DNA of 29,588 bases from a virus. The stretch is from positions 1-29,588 of the IMG/VR virus record IMGVR_UViG_3300037264_003531. The stretch is one strand, 5' to 3'. Shown here piece by piece: positions 13,501-20,367 of this stretch. Made by a program: the position numbers and the translations under genes. Every line of letters starts with the position of its first letter. Positions within the stretch are counted from its first letter, which is position 1. The notes below the pieces were generated by a model, which was not told where the DNA came from, ran no database searches, and saw nothing but the letters and a program-made list of their open reading frames with translations.

Positions 13501-15066
13501 TGTAGCAGAGGATATTTCCGCCTGATCCCCTTGTTCCTTAGCAATTCTAAGTCTTTCATTTGCTTCCTTGAGGGCTGCTTGGGCATCGGATATATCAGCT
13601 CCACCAGTTCTTTGTCTCTCCTCCTCTTCTCTTAATCTTCTTCTGGCGTCAAGAAGGGAAAGTTCCGCCTCCTGTAGACTTAAGGCTGCTTCTTTTTCTT
13701 CAAGATTTGCGTCAACAATATCTCTTTGCGCCTCTTTTCTTGCTTGCGCCAATTCCTTAATTGCATCGGCCTGCCTCTTAAGTGCCTCTGGAACGCCTCT
13801 ATTGGCCTCCTTAAGCGCCAATTGAGCATCGCCTACAGCCTCAATTGCCTGTTTTAAACTCCATTGGGAATCCTCAAGACGTTGAGAAGCCTGACGCTGT
13901 TTGTCCATTGATTCCTTTTGTTCATTGGCTTGACTAATTCTATTTTTATCAGCCAATTTAACAGCATTTAAAACAACTCCCAATCTAGAGAAAGCCGCCA
14001 CCAACAATCCAACGACAGGCGCCAATTGAGCAAGACCTGCCAATAATGCTCCACCTAATGCTCCAGCAGCTAAAACAGCCGATGAAGCAAGGGCAACAAG
14101 TGCGGCCCCAAGTCTAATAATTAAGTTAAAGAATAATGTTATAACGCCAGTTATAAACAGCCACTTAAGATTTATGAAGCGACCCATATTTCTAGTGGCG
14201 TCACCTATGGCTATACCAAATCTAGTAAATATCCCTTCTGACTTTCTAATTTCATCTGTTATTTCTCTTGTGACAGTTCTTCCAAGTCTAAAACCTCTAA
14301 ATGCATTAGAAAGATTGGTACCCGCTTTTCTTCCAAGTCTCCCTACTGCTGAATCAAGATGCTCAACTTCTTTTCTGGCTGCAAGAAATTCATTTCTAAT
14401 TTTTTCTATTACAACAGAAGGAGTTTGAAGCAAAATTTCTTGCTTACTCTCCTGAAATATTCTTCTAGCTTTTGCTCTTTCAATTCTTTCTAGTTCATTC
14501 AATCTGTTTAATCTTGTTGAAATTTCATCTTTTAAATCCGCTTTTTCATCTGCATCTTTTGATTTTCTTCTTATATCCCTCAAAATATCCAATTCTCTAA
14601 TTTCTTCTTTTCTTCTTTTAAATTGCGCTGCTCTTATTTTTATATCTTCTTCATCTCTTTTTTTATCAATTATCTGAAGTTGTTCTCTTTCAAACGCCTT
14701 AAAGTCTCTCAAGGCGGAATCAATTTGATCCTCTAATTCTTTTCCAACTCTAAATGCATCCAAAAATTCACTTTTGAATATCTTTGTTTCCCGACGCATC
14801 TTTTTAAGACTGTTGGAAAACGCCCTATTTGTGGTGGCAATATTTTTTACAAAGCTGGATACATCATCCCTTTGAAACTGTCCACCCGGCCCTGTTTTTC
14901 TTCCTGTCGCCCCACCAATAAGAGGATAGGATTTTTCGGCTTGATCCGCAGTTAACTTAAGCTCTTTTCTTAAATCCCTTAAGTTTTTTGAGGCAGTATT
15001 AAGGGAGCCGGAAACCTTGTCCTTGCCCTCAATTATAATCCTTAATACTCTATCCCTGTCGGCCAT
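10549..15066 (-). CDS. Tail tape measure protein (1505 aa)
   Basis: The longest gene in the window, directly after the frameshifted chaperones. A charged helical region (20-250) is followed by a strongly hydrophobic stretch at about 300-368, a long coiled coil (about 380-650, repeats such as ALKEANRG, DAQAALKEANE), more hydrophobic helices, and tryptophan repeats (W..NWKKL, about 1090-1230). A glycine-rich motif at 1296-1325 (GMVVPGKGGQDTVPAMLTPGEWVL) is typical of tape measure C-terminal regions. At about 1.5 angstrom per residue, the usual rule, the tail would be near 220 nm. AAGGTG lies five bases before ATG. Confidence 0.95.
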   Translation of the reverse strand: MADRDRVLRIIIEGKDKVSGSLNTASKNLRDLRKELKLTADQAEKSYPLIGGATGRKTGPGGQFQRDDVSSFVKNIATTNRAFSNSLKKMRRETKIFKSEFLDAFRVGKELEDQIDSALRDFKAFEREQLQIIDKKRDEEDIKIRAAQFKRRKEEIRELDILRDIRRKSKDADEKADLKDEISTRLNRLNELERIERAKARRIFQESKQEILLQTPSVVIEKIRNEFLAARKEVEHLDSAVGRLGRKAGTNLSNAFRGFRLGRTVTREITDEIRKSEGIFTRFGIAIGDATRNMGRFINLKWLFITGVITLFFNLIIRLGAALVALASSAVLAAGALGGALLAGLAQLAPVVGLLVAAFSRLGVVLNAVKLADKNRISQANEQKESMDKQRQASQRLEDSQWSLKQAIEAVGDAQLALKEANRGVPEALKRQADAIKELAQARKEAQRDIVDANLEEKEAALSLQEAELSLLDARRRLREEEERQRTGGADISDAQAALKEANERLRIAKEQGDQAEISSATQNVAIAEQNLSAINDKASETQNNIKEAEVAIKRAEINRQQAIIRDKRAKEDAKETRGKGIEGSDVVVRAQEQLKSAIEGVADAQRQVVLSNRAVRDSLHNLSVAQREVADARRDETDATKTQTAAQKSLQEALSDLSPSEKRLFNSLKRIKDIYRKVFIGTGKKDGILGPINDAMSGLIDNIAKLLLDPKIQKAAKILAGSIAKAIDKFASFALTSEFKDALIFFTNEASKNIPKIADALLNLFRGFLRIARAASPIFSDLLDKFAGVTARFEKWTKGTREVSKPGAEGGGRATVERNNLDIALGSAEKHLNSWLELGKAIFNVISALTSGAAPTGKTLLDGITEKFNEWAEWMRENPEKVHKFFERLTKNLGTLLKSLGKIALAFTSEEFTAFTQLLVEVIVPGILALIKVLGLLSQALLFLFDIPYVGKVLKWVAIGLVFERSLNKIFPISQALTNILRKGLISAFRALYLVILNPTRGFKILALMFPRLAAGIKLVGLALRAAFITSPWGLIITAIITGIILLDRKFHFLVPIIKFIGRLFTNIFGWIKKNWKLLVGLLVAPFTLVYFAIAKWKDKIIGFFKFIFNWVANNWKKIAIFTPFGLAAALILRWRDKIVDFFRFIINWVRDNWKKLLVGFLTGPFLIGGFVLGIFKTFKDKLVGFFEGAVGKIKDVFRGMFKWIREKVTGLFGWVGKQLDKLPFVGGESKEDIQKDNKFMNKVLADDELDPIRSKIKRLRKKGLTPQEIINKLIEDEDITAEQYGRLAKKIAFGAQHGMVVPGKGGQDTVPAMLTPGEWVLNRGQQSKVSKALKMSAEQTKAFIFGTNMGNKRPGPNTTKTKPSKKYGPTKFNKFNLIPQEDENGDTVWFIELANGTFGQVTDRDAKKILSSNGNYIPEYVKRSVAGFKEDRGGFRSYSLGGIVTPMAIQRFAQGGIAQQPGFGNVRSGKGNTINQNFSVTTQGETDWGYVMKLGAINAQEGF

Positions 15067-15104
15067 TTAACACCTTTTTAATTTTATTATTTATCGGTCG
15101 TGTT

Positions 15105-15545
15105 TTAAGGACTAGGTGCATCTGAACTATTGTCAGACTTATCAATGGCAGCGAAGAAGGGTTCTTCTAACATCTTTCTATATTCTTCTTCCTCTGTGGT
15201 TCCATTATATATGTAATTTACTGCTCTTTGGAAACTTTCTTCTATATCTGTTAACGCCTTTTGTCTTGTATCCTTGCCATCATCCAAATTTGTATTCGCC
15301 CAAAGACCGGATATCATTGCTGCCTTTATTTGTGATGCGTCTTCAATTGTCTTTCTTTTCAAAAAGGCTTCATACATTGTTTCAAATTTTTTCCAATACC
15401 AATCCTTTAAATCATCTATTGATTCAGGATGTTCCGAACTATAGGATTCGAGTGCCTCTATTGCTCCAATGTTTGGGATTTCGCCCCAACCTTCTGCGCC
15501 AACGGGAGGACTCTCTCTTTGAAAAAATTTGTCATCACTTCCCAA
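15105..15545 (-). CDS. Tail assembly chaperone, -1 frameshift extension (gpT-like part)
   Basis: This frame lacks a proper start of its own (only TTG 15545, no ribosome site) and overlaps the chaperone gene at 15458-15982. Ribosomes should enter it by a -1 shift at 15521-15530. The fusion would hold residues 1-153 or so of the first frame, then F-Q-R-E-S-P-P..., about 292 residues in total. The extension is acidic and helical (DDLKDWYWKKFETMYEAFLKRK...). As in lambda gpG/gpGT, the fusion recruits the tape measure protein. Only positions below about 15524 are expected to be translated in this frame. Confidence 0.85.
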   Translation of the reverse strand: MGSDDKFFQRESPPVGAEGWGEIPNIGAIEALESYSSEHPESIDDLKDWYWKKFETMYEAFLKRKTIEDASQIKAAMISGLWANTNLDDGKDTRQKALTDIEESFQRAVNYIYNGTTEEEEYRKMLEEPFFAAIDKSDNSSDAPSP

Positions 15546-15982
15546 TTTTGGTCAATGAATGTTTCAAGTATTCCAAACCCCTGATCATCATCAAGTTCAT
15601 TTTCTAGGCGTTCCTTAACCTCTTCTCTTTTTCCTCTTGGAACATTAAGAATGACACAATAGAGATCCCCCAATACCTCTGGTACATATTGAACAATCCT
15701 TGAAACCGCCTTGACAAACACCTCTGCATCCTGTTCATCTGTGGCCAAAGGAACATCTGACCCAACGCCCCCAATAAGATCAACAATCGATCCCCCATCA
15801 TTGATAATTTTCTCTATAGACTTTCCTAATACAGAGAAAAGTTCAATTTTTCCAAAGAATGTAAGTGGCTTTTGAACAAAAGTTAATTCACTTTTGCCAC
15901 TTCCTATTACAATAGTTCTTTCTGTTGCATTTGACTCCAGTGAATCTACTGGATTTTCTTGTGTGGCTGTTTTAGTAGCCAT
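15458..15982 (-). CDS. Tail assembly chaperone, short form (gpG-like, 174 aa)
   Basis: Acidic helical protein (VDLIGGVGSDVPLATDEQDAEVFVKAVSRIVQYVPEVLGDLYCVILNVP) directly upstream of the tape measure gene, where siphoviruses keep gpG/gpGT. The slippery run at codons 151-154 and the overlapping -1 frame strongly support this identity. AGGAGG lies eight bases before the ATG within a 16-base leader shared with the gene starting at 18831. Confidence 0.88.
   Translation of the reverse strand: MATKTATQENPVDSLESNATERTIVIGSGKSELTFVQKPLTFFGKIELFSVLGKSIEKIINDGGSIVDLIGGVGSDVPLATDEQDAEVFVKAVSRIVQYVPEVLGDLYCVILNVPRGKREEVKERLENELDDDQGFGILETFIDQNWEVMTNFFKERVLPLAQKVGAKSQTLEQ
15521..15530 (-). other. -1 programmed frameshift site, tandem slippery heptamers
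   Basis: On the - strand AAATTTTTTC is read in the zero frame as (AC)A-AAT-TTT-TTC. Both A-AAT-TTT (15530-15524) and T-TTT-TTC (15527-15521) fit the X-XXY-YYZ rule. A shift back by one leads straight into the open frame of the extension. A TTGGG/CCCAA hairpin with a 7-base loop about 30 bases downstream could stimulate it. Frameshifting at this locus is established for siphovirus chaperones; use here is inferred. Confidence 0.85.
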
Positions 15983-15998
15983 TGGCTTTGCCTCCTAT
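15983..15998 (-). repeat. Shared 16-base ribosome-binding leader, copy 1
   Basis: The - strand reads ATAGGAGGCAAAGCCA immediately before the chaperone ATG. An identical 16-mer precedes the gene starting at 18831. It contains AGGAGG, so it may be a duplicated translation enhancer. Confidence 0.6.
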
Positions 15999-16567
15999 GT
16001 AGCTGCTTCTATTTCTAATCTAAGTTGTTGAAATCTTTCTTCAAAGTAGGCGTCGTCTACACGTTCAAACGCCTTTTCTAAAAATGGTTGTGGCACTTGT
16101 CCTTTGACAGTTGCCAATTTCCATCTTTTCCCGTATGCCTTAAATCTCATAAATGGTTCAGTTCTTGGCCTTATTAACGACCCTCTTGGACCAAAAAGAC
16201 CTGTTCCGTCATGTACCCATTTTGCATATCTTGGCTCCTCGGCTACGGTTATTTTTGAGGACGCAACAACTCTTCCCGATGTTCCCAAGCCAGGAACGAA
16301 TCTACCCCCAGGACCCCTTACTGATCTTCTTCCTTCAATTTCCCCGCGAATATCCGCAACCACACCAAATCTTGTATCCTCTCTATCTACAGGATGAGCC
16401 TTAAGTTCCCCTGTTTTTCCCTTTGGCGCCAATCTTTTTGCTTCTTCTTCAACTTGATCGGCTATATCATCTATTGCTTCACGAAGTAAATGAAGGGCAA
16501 TGGCTGGCGTCCTATCTACGACTCCAGATATACCTTCAAAATGTATTATTCTTAAGTCTATATCCAT
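15995..16567 (-). CDS. HK97 gp10-like neck/tail completion protein (190 aa)
   Basis: The pattern AKRLAPKGKTGELKAHP ... YAKWVHDGTGLFGPRG ... KGQVPQPFLEKAFERVDD matches the HK97 gp10-like family: N-terminal helix, LAP.kTG.Lk, yA.wvh.GTg, and C-terminal PQPFL.kA. These proteins act in head-tail joining. Here the gene follows the major tail protein instead of preceding it, which is less common. Shine-Dalgarno AGGAA overlaps the stop of the small ORF upstream. Confidence 0.85.
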   Translation of the reverse strand: MDIDLRIIHFEGISGVVDRTPAIALHLLREAIDDIADQVEEEAKRLAPKGKTGELKAHPVDREDTRFGVVADIRGEIEGRRSVRGPGGRFVPGLGTSGRVVASSKITVAEEPRYAKWVHDGTGLFGPRGSLIRPRTEPFMRFKAYGKRWKLATVKGQVPQPFLEKAFERVDDAYFEERFQQLRLEIEAAT

Positions 16568-16574
16568 TTGTTTC

Positions 16575-16679
16575 CTAAATCATGTAGCCGACCCATTCCA
16601 GATCGGCTACAAAATTGTATCTACCCTGGAATGCATTTGCTAAATCCTTTTTTGGGTAATTATGCCGCTTTACGTACAT
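16575..16679 (-). CDS. Very small ORF between major tail and gp10-like genes (34 aa)
   Basis: The short product (MYVKRHNYPKKDLANAFQGRYNFVADLEWVGYMI) fills the gap between two virion genes. The same frame extends back into the major tail gene, but those codons read as low-complexity out-of-frame sequence, so the ATG at 16679 after the tail gene stop is preferred. Its stop (TAG) forms part of the gp10 ribosome site (TAGGAA), implying coupling. No Shine-Dalgarno of its own; no family known. Confidence 0.4.
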   Translation of the reverse strand: MYVKRHNYPKKDLANAFQGRYNFVADLEWVGYMI

Positions 16680-16692
16680 AATTATATGTTTA

Positions 16693-17289
16693 TTAAACTT
16701 GGTTAAATACCACTTGCGTTCTTGTGTAAGTGTCTGCAATTGATGTATCCGCAAGGGCACGGAAACTAACAGGAATTTGCTGTTGTTCTCCGGTCTTGTT
16801 AAACGCCAATGCTGACTCCTGCGGCGACTTGGTAACAAGTCTAAATACGTGTGCTCTTAGCTTGTCATCAGCCTTCTTGAACACAACTGCTAGGCGTCTC
16901 TTAATATAAACTGGTGGTTCACCAACGCCCATAGACTCTTCGCTTCCACTTGTAGTGATTGGGCCACCTTGCCAAGCAATTTGCAATCTCTGCAAGCTAA
17001 CTTCAGCCAAGGCTGTTGTTACAGCCTGCTCATAGGAGACAGGGCGAGTATCAATAACGCCAAGGATCTGATCAACATCAAATTCCTCTTCCGTGTTGTT
17101 GTGAGTGACCGTAATACCTGTCTTTGTGGCACCAAGATCATTCCAACCTGTTCCTGCGGCATATGTTGAAAGATTCAAAATATCGCCAATTGTTGTTGGA
17201 AACGCAATTGTTGTACCAGCCCAAAGAAGTCTTGCGGCTCCTCGGATAAAGGTATTGTCGTTAATCGCTGTACTAAAAAACTCAGGCAT
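16693..17289 (-). CDS. Major tail (tube) protein (198 aa)
   Basis: The sequence (FIRGAARLLWAGTTIAFPTTIGDILNLSTYAAGTGWNDLGATKTGITVTHNNTEEEFDVDQILGVIDTRPVSYEQAVTTALAEVSLQRLQIAWQGGP) matches the siphovirus major tail protein pattern: GWxDLGATKtGi, N-x-EEEFDVDQi.G.i.t.P. It forms the tail tube. A strong GGAGG eight bases before ATG fits high expression. Its place two genes before the chaperones also fits. Confidence 0.9.
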   Translation of the reverse strand: MPEFFSTAINDNTFIRGAARLLWAGTTIAFPTTIGDILNLSTYAAGTGWNDLGATKTGITVTHNNTEEEFDVDQILGVIDTRPVSYEQAVTTALAEVSLQRLQIAWQGGPITTSGSEESMGVGEPPVYIKRRLAVVFKKADDKLRAHVFRLVTKSPQESALAFNKTGEQQQIPVSFRALADTSIADTYTRTQVVFNQV

Positions 17290-17371
17290 GAATTATACCT
17301 CCTCTCTATGCACGTTGTTTCCTACTAAAATATTACCTATTATTTGTATCATTTTACTGTTGTCTATCGCA

Positions 17372-17977
17372 CTAAGTTAGATTAATATATTTGTCAAGAT
17401 TATACTCAAGGCTTCCCCCTTGCCAACACCATTTTGGACCTTTACCAGCCTCTTCCCTTCTTATAAAAATATCTCCTACTGAAACTCTTGGAGCGGGAAG
17501 ATCAGGAATTGTATTACTAAGGGTTCTATTATCCAATATTGTTAAATGCGCCGCATCCAATGTCTTTTGAATTCTTGAGTTTGATTGTTGTTCATGATAA
17601 AGTCTTTCTCCAATTTCATCTGAATTATATGGACCTGACTTAACCATTATTTCAATTGCCAATACATTTGTATAATTCTCTCCTGTATCATCACTTGAAC
17701 TTTTTGGAATCGCCTGATAACATATCACTCCACAATTTGGATACTTCTCAATTGGGGCGTTTATTAAAGAGGGAATTGTACCTGGATAAAAATTATCTTC
17801 ATTTATTTCTTCTACTGTCCAAGTTGAATTTCCTCTTCCTAACGTATTTAAAAGTTCATCATCTTCATTTTGCCATGTAATATACAAATCATTTATTTTA
17901 TTGTTCAATCCATTAAAGAGAGTTATTAAAGCCTCTCTTTGAATAGACTCCAAAAGCAATCTTCCTGAGTAGTCCAT
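17372..17977 (-). CDS. Probable head-tail joining / tail terminator protein (201 aa)
   Basis: The role is suggested mainly by position between the connector-like gene and the major tail protein. The protein has an N-terminal helix (LLLESIQREALITLFNGLNNKINDLY), then a beta-rich part with ENYTNVLAIEIMVKSGPYNSDEIGERLYHEQQSNSRIQKTLDAAHLTIL, and a DIFIRREEAGKGPKWCWQGGSLEYNLDKY end like tail terminators that build a beta sheet plus helix. A head-closure protein is the alternative. Confidence 0.55.
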   Translation of the reverse strand: MDYSGRLLLESIQREALITLFNGLNNKINDLYITWQNEDDELLNTLGRGNSTWTVEEINEDNFYPGTIPSLINAPIEKYPNCGVICYQAIPKSSSDDTGENYTNVLAIEIMVKSGPYNSDEIGERLYHEQQSNSRIQKTLDAAHLTILDNRTLSNTIPDLPAPRVSVGDIFIRREEAGKGPKWCWQGGSLEYNLDKYINLT

Positions 17978-17983
17978 TACGCA

Positions 17984-18508
17984 TTATTCTCCATAATTCC
18001 AATCAACTGTGGAATTGGAAACAGGATATGCCGTTGGCCAAAATGAAGGATCTTCTGTAACCAAGATTCCTCTTCCATTATCTCCATAGCTAACTCTTGG
18101 AACAACGGCCTTTACAACTGTTGTACTTACCCCAATCAATGCACTTAATTCCTCCGCCTGCGCCGCCAATCTTTCATAAACTCTCCATAATTCAGGTCGT
18201 CTATCAAAGAAGGAAACATCTTCACTTGTTCCAGAGGTGGCTTGGGAGGCGATGGCGTCGCCCCAATAATCAATTGCGGCAGGAATAAATTGAAGCGTTG
18301 TAAGAATTCCCAATAATTCTGTTTCATTGGGGTTCCAAACAGTGGCTTCATTGTCTGAGCCTGGAATTGTGCTAAAAAGACGAAATTGAGTAAAGTTAGC
18401 AAGCGCCTGTAATTCACTAGGCCCAAAGTCATAACTGTTTGTTGCCCCCACAAGAGCCTTGAAGCTTGCGGGAACATAACGACGCACTACATCTGTAACA
18501 GCTCCCAT
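17984..18508 (-). CDS. Probable head-tail connector / adaptor (174 aa)
   Basis: The helical N-terminal half (FGPSELQALANFTQFRLFSTIPGSDNEATVWNPNETELLGILTTLQFIPAAIDYWGDAIA) and the position two genes after the major capsid gene are typical for adaptor proteins that dock under the portal. The C-terminal VPRVSYGDNGRGILVTEDPSFWPTAYPVSNSTVDW is less usual. AGGAG lies four bases from the ATG. Confidence 0.55.
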   Translation of the reverse strand: MGAVTDVVRRYVPASFKALVGATNSYDFGPSELQALANFTQFRLFSTIPGSDNEATVWNPNETELLGILTTLQFIPAAIDYWGDAIASQATSGTSEDVSFFDRRPELWRVYERLAAQAEELSALIGVSTTVVKAVVPRVSYGDNGRGILVTEDPSFWPTAYPVSNSTVDWNYGE

Positions 18509-18525
18509 TAGGCTCCTATTGTTAT

Positions 18526-18831
18526 TTACTCAGTTGATTCTTCTAATTCTAATTCTTCACTTACAAGGGGATCGATTTCTCCCAATGCAATCGCTCTTTC
18601 ACGAAGTTTTTGCTTTACCTGAAATTCGGTAAGAAGGGAAAGACCAGGAGCCTCTCCCTTCGTTACTGAATCCTTTAGGTAACTAGGCACTTCATCTAGG
18701 GCAATTGTTTCTCCAGGAAGGAAAACTCTTGATTCATGTGGCTCATACTTTGCACCATCTGGCATAACTTCTGGTGTTCCCGTTAGAACATGAATTGTTG
18801 CTTCCTTTTCTACGAAAATTACTTTTCCCAT
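18526..18831 (-). CDS. Small head-region protein (101 aa)
   Basis: MGKVIFVEKEATIHVLTGTPEVMPDGAKYEPHESRVFLPGETIALDEVPSYLKDSV... has a beta-rich N-terminal half and a helical acidic C-terminus. I chose ATG 18831, which has GGAGG 12 bases upstream. A longer frame starting at 18882 would overlap the capsid gene by 19 bases. Position suggests a head or head-tail accessory. No family recognised. Confidence 0.6.
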   Translation of the reverse strand: MGKVIFVEKEATIHVLTGTPEVMPDGAKYEPHESRVFLPGETIALDEVPSYLKDSVTKGEAPGLSLLTEFQVKQKLRERAIALGEIDPLVSEELELEESTE

Positions 18832-18835
18832 AATG

Positions 18836-18851
18836 TGGCTTTGCCTCCTAT
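18836..18851 (-). repeat. Shared 16-base ribosome-binding leader, copy 2
   Basis: ATAGGAGGCAAAGCCA on the - strand, identical to 15983-15998. Here four more bases separate it from the start codon. Confidence 0.6.
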
Positions 18852-18863
18852 TATTTATTGGGC

Positions 18864-19946
18864 CTACGCAACTTTTGCCCACACGAATGCGTCTGGAATT
18901 AGAATTCTTGGAATTCTTGCTGAGGCGTATCTCAAGAAGTGAGAACCGCTCATTTGATCAAGAAGCGTCCAAGCCTGCTCTCCCTGACGAATTGCTGTTT
19001 CATTGTATGAAACCGGCACCTGAACTTGACCGTCAAGAGTATCTGCAATGTTAACTCCATCAAGGGTATAGTCAGTTGTCATTAGAACATAACCATCTGG
19101 AAGATACTTAGTTAGAGAATTTGTTCCAATTCCACCTTGACCAACATCTCTGTAGCCGTTATCGTAGACAACGATTTCAAATCCTGTGTAGATTGACTGG
19201 AACAATTCCAGAATATCCTGTCTTCTTGGGCGAAGAATTGAATTTGCTCCACCCGAATAGAAGTTGATAGAGTTTCTAATGTTTGTGTTATTGATTAGAT
19301 AATTATATGTCTTAAGATTCATGTGAAGCTTACTTCCATAGAATCCTGTATCTACAGCAATAACATCTGACCACGCCTGAACATCCGATACTGGATCGGC
19401 GTTTGCGGTATTAGACCAAAGAGTTGATACTGTTGGTGTATGTCCGGCGGAAAGGGCATAACTAATATAGAAAGAGCTACCACTTGGGTAGGTAACTGTA
19501 AGTCCACCCTGGAATGCCTGCCATCTCATCCATTCTGTAAGTCTTTGATTTCTTGTCTTTAGAATTTTTCCTCTATCCACAAGAGAAGCACCAGCGGCTC
19601 TTCTAACATTATCCTCTGAAGAATTAAGCTGTAGCCATTCCTCTTCGGCAAGTAGTTCCATTTCATCGAGCAAGGCAAGAGTAATTATCTTCTCTTCCCA
19701 CTCAACTGTTGGCTTGAAAAGTCCTGGTGTTGCATCAGGCGCTCTAAATTGACCCTTACCAAATGGTAGGAGTTCATTTACTCGCACCTTGGCGTTACGA
19801 CCCGGATGTGTCTTAAGGGGCGCGATGCTCTCACCAAGAAGCGGGGATGTATCCTCCGCTGCGCCAGGAGCACGTCCGTCTGGTGGTCTTTTGATTAAGT
19901 CTGTTACTAGGGACTGATCCCATATATCAAATACTGTAAAAGGCAT
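18864..19946 (-). CDS. Major capsid protein, lambda gpE-like family (360 aa)
   Basis: Typical of the phage major capsid protein E family: N-terminal TSPLLGESIAPLKTHPGRNAKVRVNELLPFGKGQFRAPDATP, the central helix region LVDRGKILKTRNQRLTEWMRWQAFQGG, the DTGFYGSKLHMNLKTYNYLINNTNIRNSI segment, and C-terminal QAWTLLDQMSGSHFLRYASARIPRILIPDAFVWAKV. It folds as the HK97-type shell subunit. A strong GGGGGTGA precedes the start, nearly the same as before the decoration protein gene, as expected for abundant proteins. Confidence 0.93.
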   Translation of the reverse strand: MPFTVFDIWDQSLVTDLIKRPPDGRAPGAAEDTSPLLGESIAPLKTHPGRNAKVRVNELLPFGKGQFRAPDATPGLFKPTVEWEEKIITLALLDEMELLAEEEWLQLNSSEDNVRRAAGASLVDRGKILKTRNQRLTEWMRWQAFQGGLTVTYPSGSSFYISYALSAGHTPTVSTLWSNTANADPVSDVQAWSDVIAVDTGFYGSKLHMNLKTYNYLINNTNIRNSINFYSGGANSILRPRRQDILELFQSIYTGFEIVVYDNGYRDVGQGGIGTNSLTKYLPDGYVLMTTDYTLDGVNIADTLDGQVQVPVSYNETAIRQGEQAWTLLDQMSGSHFLRYASARIPRILIPDAFVWAKVA

Positions 19947-19962
19947 CTATTTCACCCCCTTA

Positions 19963-20349
19963 TTATTCGAACTTGTTGTGATTACCCAGGTCTGCGACAA
20001 GGGCTGATGCATACTGTGTAAATCCTACGATTGCTGTTGTTGCGAAGACGCAGCCAAAGAAGTACATGGCTCCTGATACATCACCTTCTGTTACCGAGGC
20101 AACAAGATCAACTGGCTTTCTTAGAATTCCCTGAATTGCTCCGCTGCCGTTGTAGGCAACGTATTGCGTTGTGTTTGTAGAAGATAGCTTCAAAATAGTA
20201 CCGGCTGGAACGATGTTTCTAACGCTCAAATCGGTAACGCTAAAGTTGGTTGCATCAAGGACTACTGACTTAATAGGAGGCAAAACTGTAGCATACTTCA
20301 ATACTTCTTTATCTACCCATGAAGCTGATCTACTGTAATTATAAGGCAT
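19963..20349 (-). CDS. Capsid decoration protein-like (128 aa)
   Basis: Sits between protease/scaffold and major capsid genes, as lambda gpD does. The sequence (NIVPAGTILKLSSTNTTQYVAYNGSGAIQGILRKPVDLVASVTEGDVSGAMYFFGCVFATTAIVGF) has the PAGT.l ... aqGIl pattern of head decoration proteins. Strong ribosome site GGGGGTGA six bases before the ATG. Confidence 0.75.
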   Translation of the reverse strand: MPYNYSRSASWVDKEVLKYATVLPPIKSVVLDATNFSVTDLSVRNIVPAGTILKLSSTNTTQYVAYNGSGAIQGILRKPVDLVASVTEGDVSGAMYFFGCVFATTAIVGFTQYASALVADLGNHNKFE

Positions 20350-20367
20350 CTGCGTTCACCCCCTTGA

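Noticed and set aside
10928-14428. Many open frames on the + strand opposite the tape measure gene
   Set aside because: They have low-complexity, hydrophobic antisense composition and no ribosome sites; shadows of the tape measure gene.
16575-16838. 87-residue version of the small ORF before gp10
   Set aside because: The upstream part overlaps the major tail gene and reads as out-of-frame sequence.
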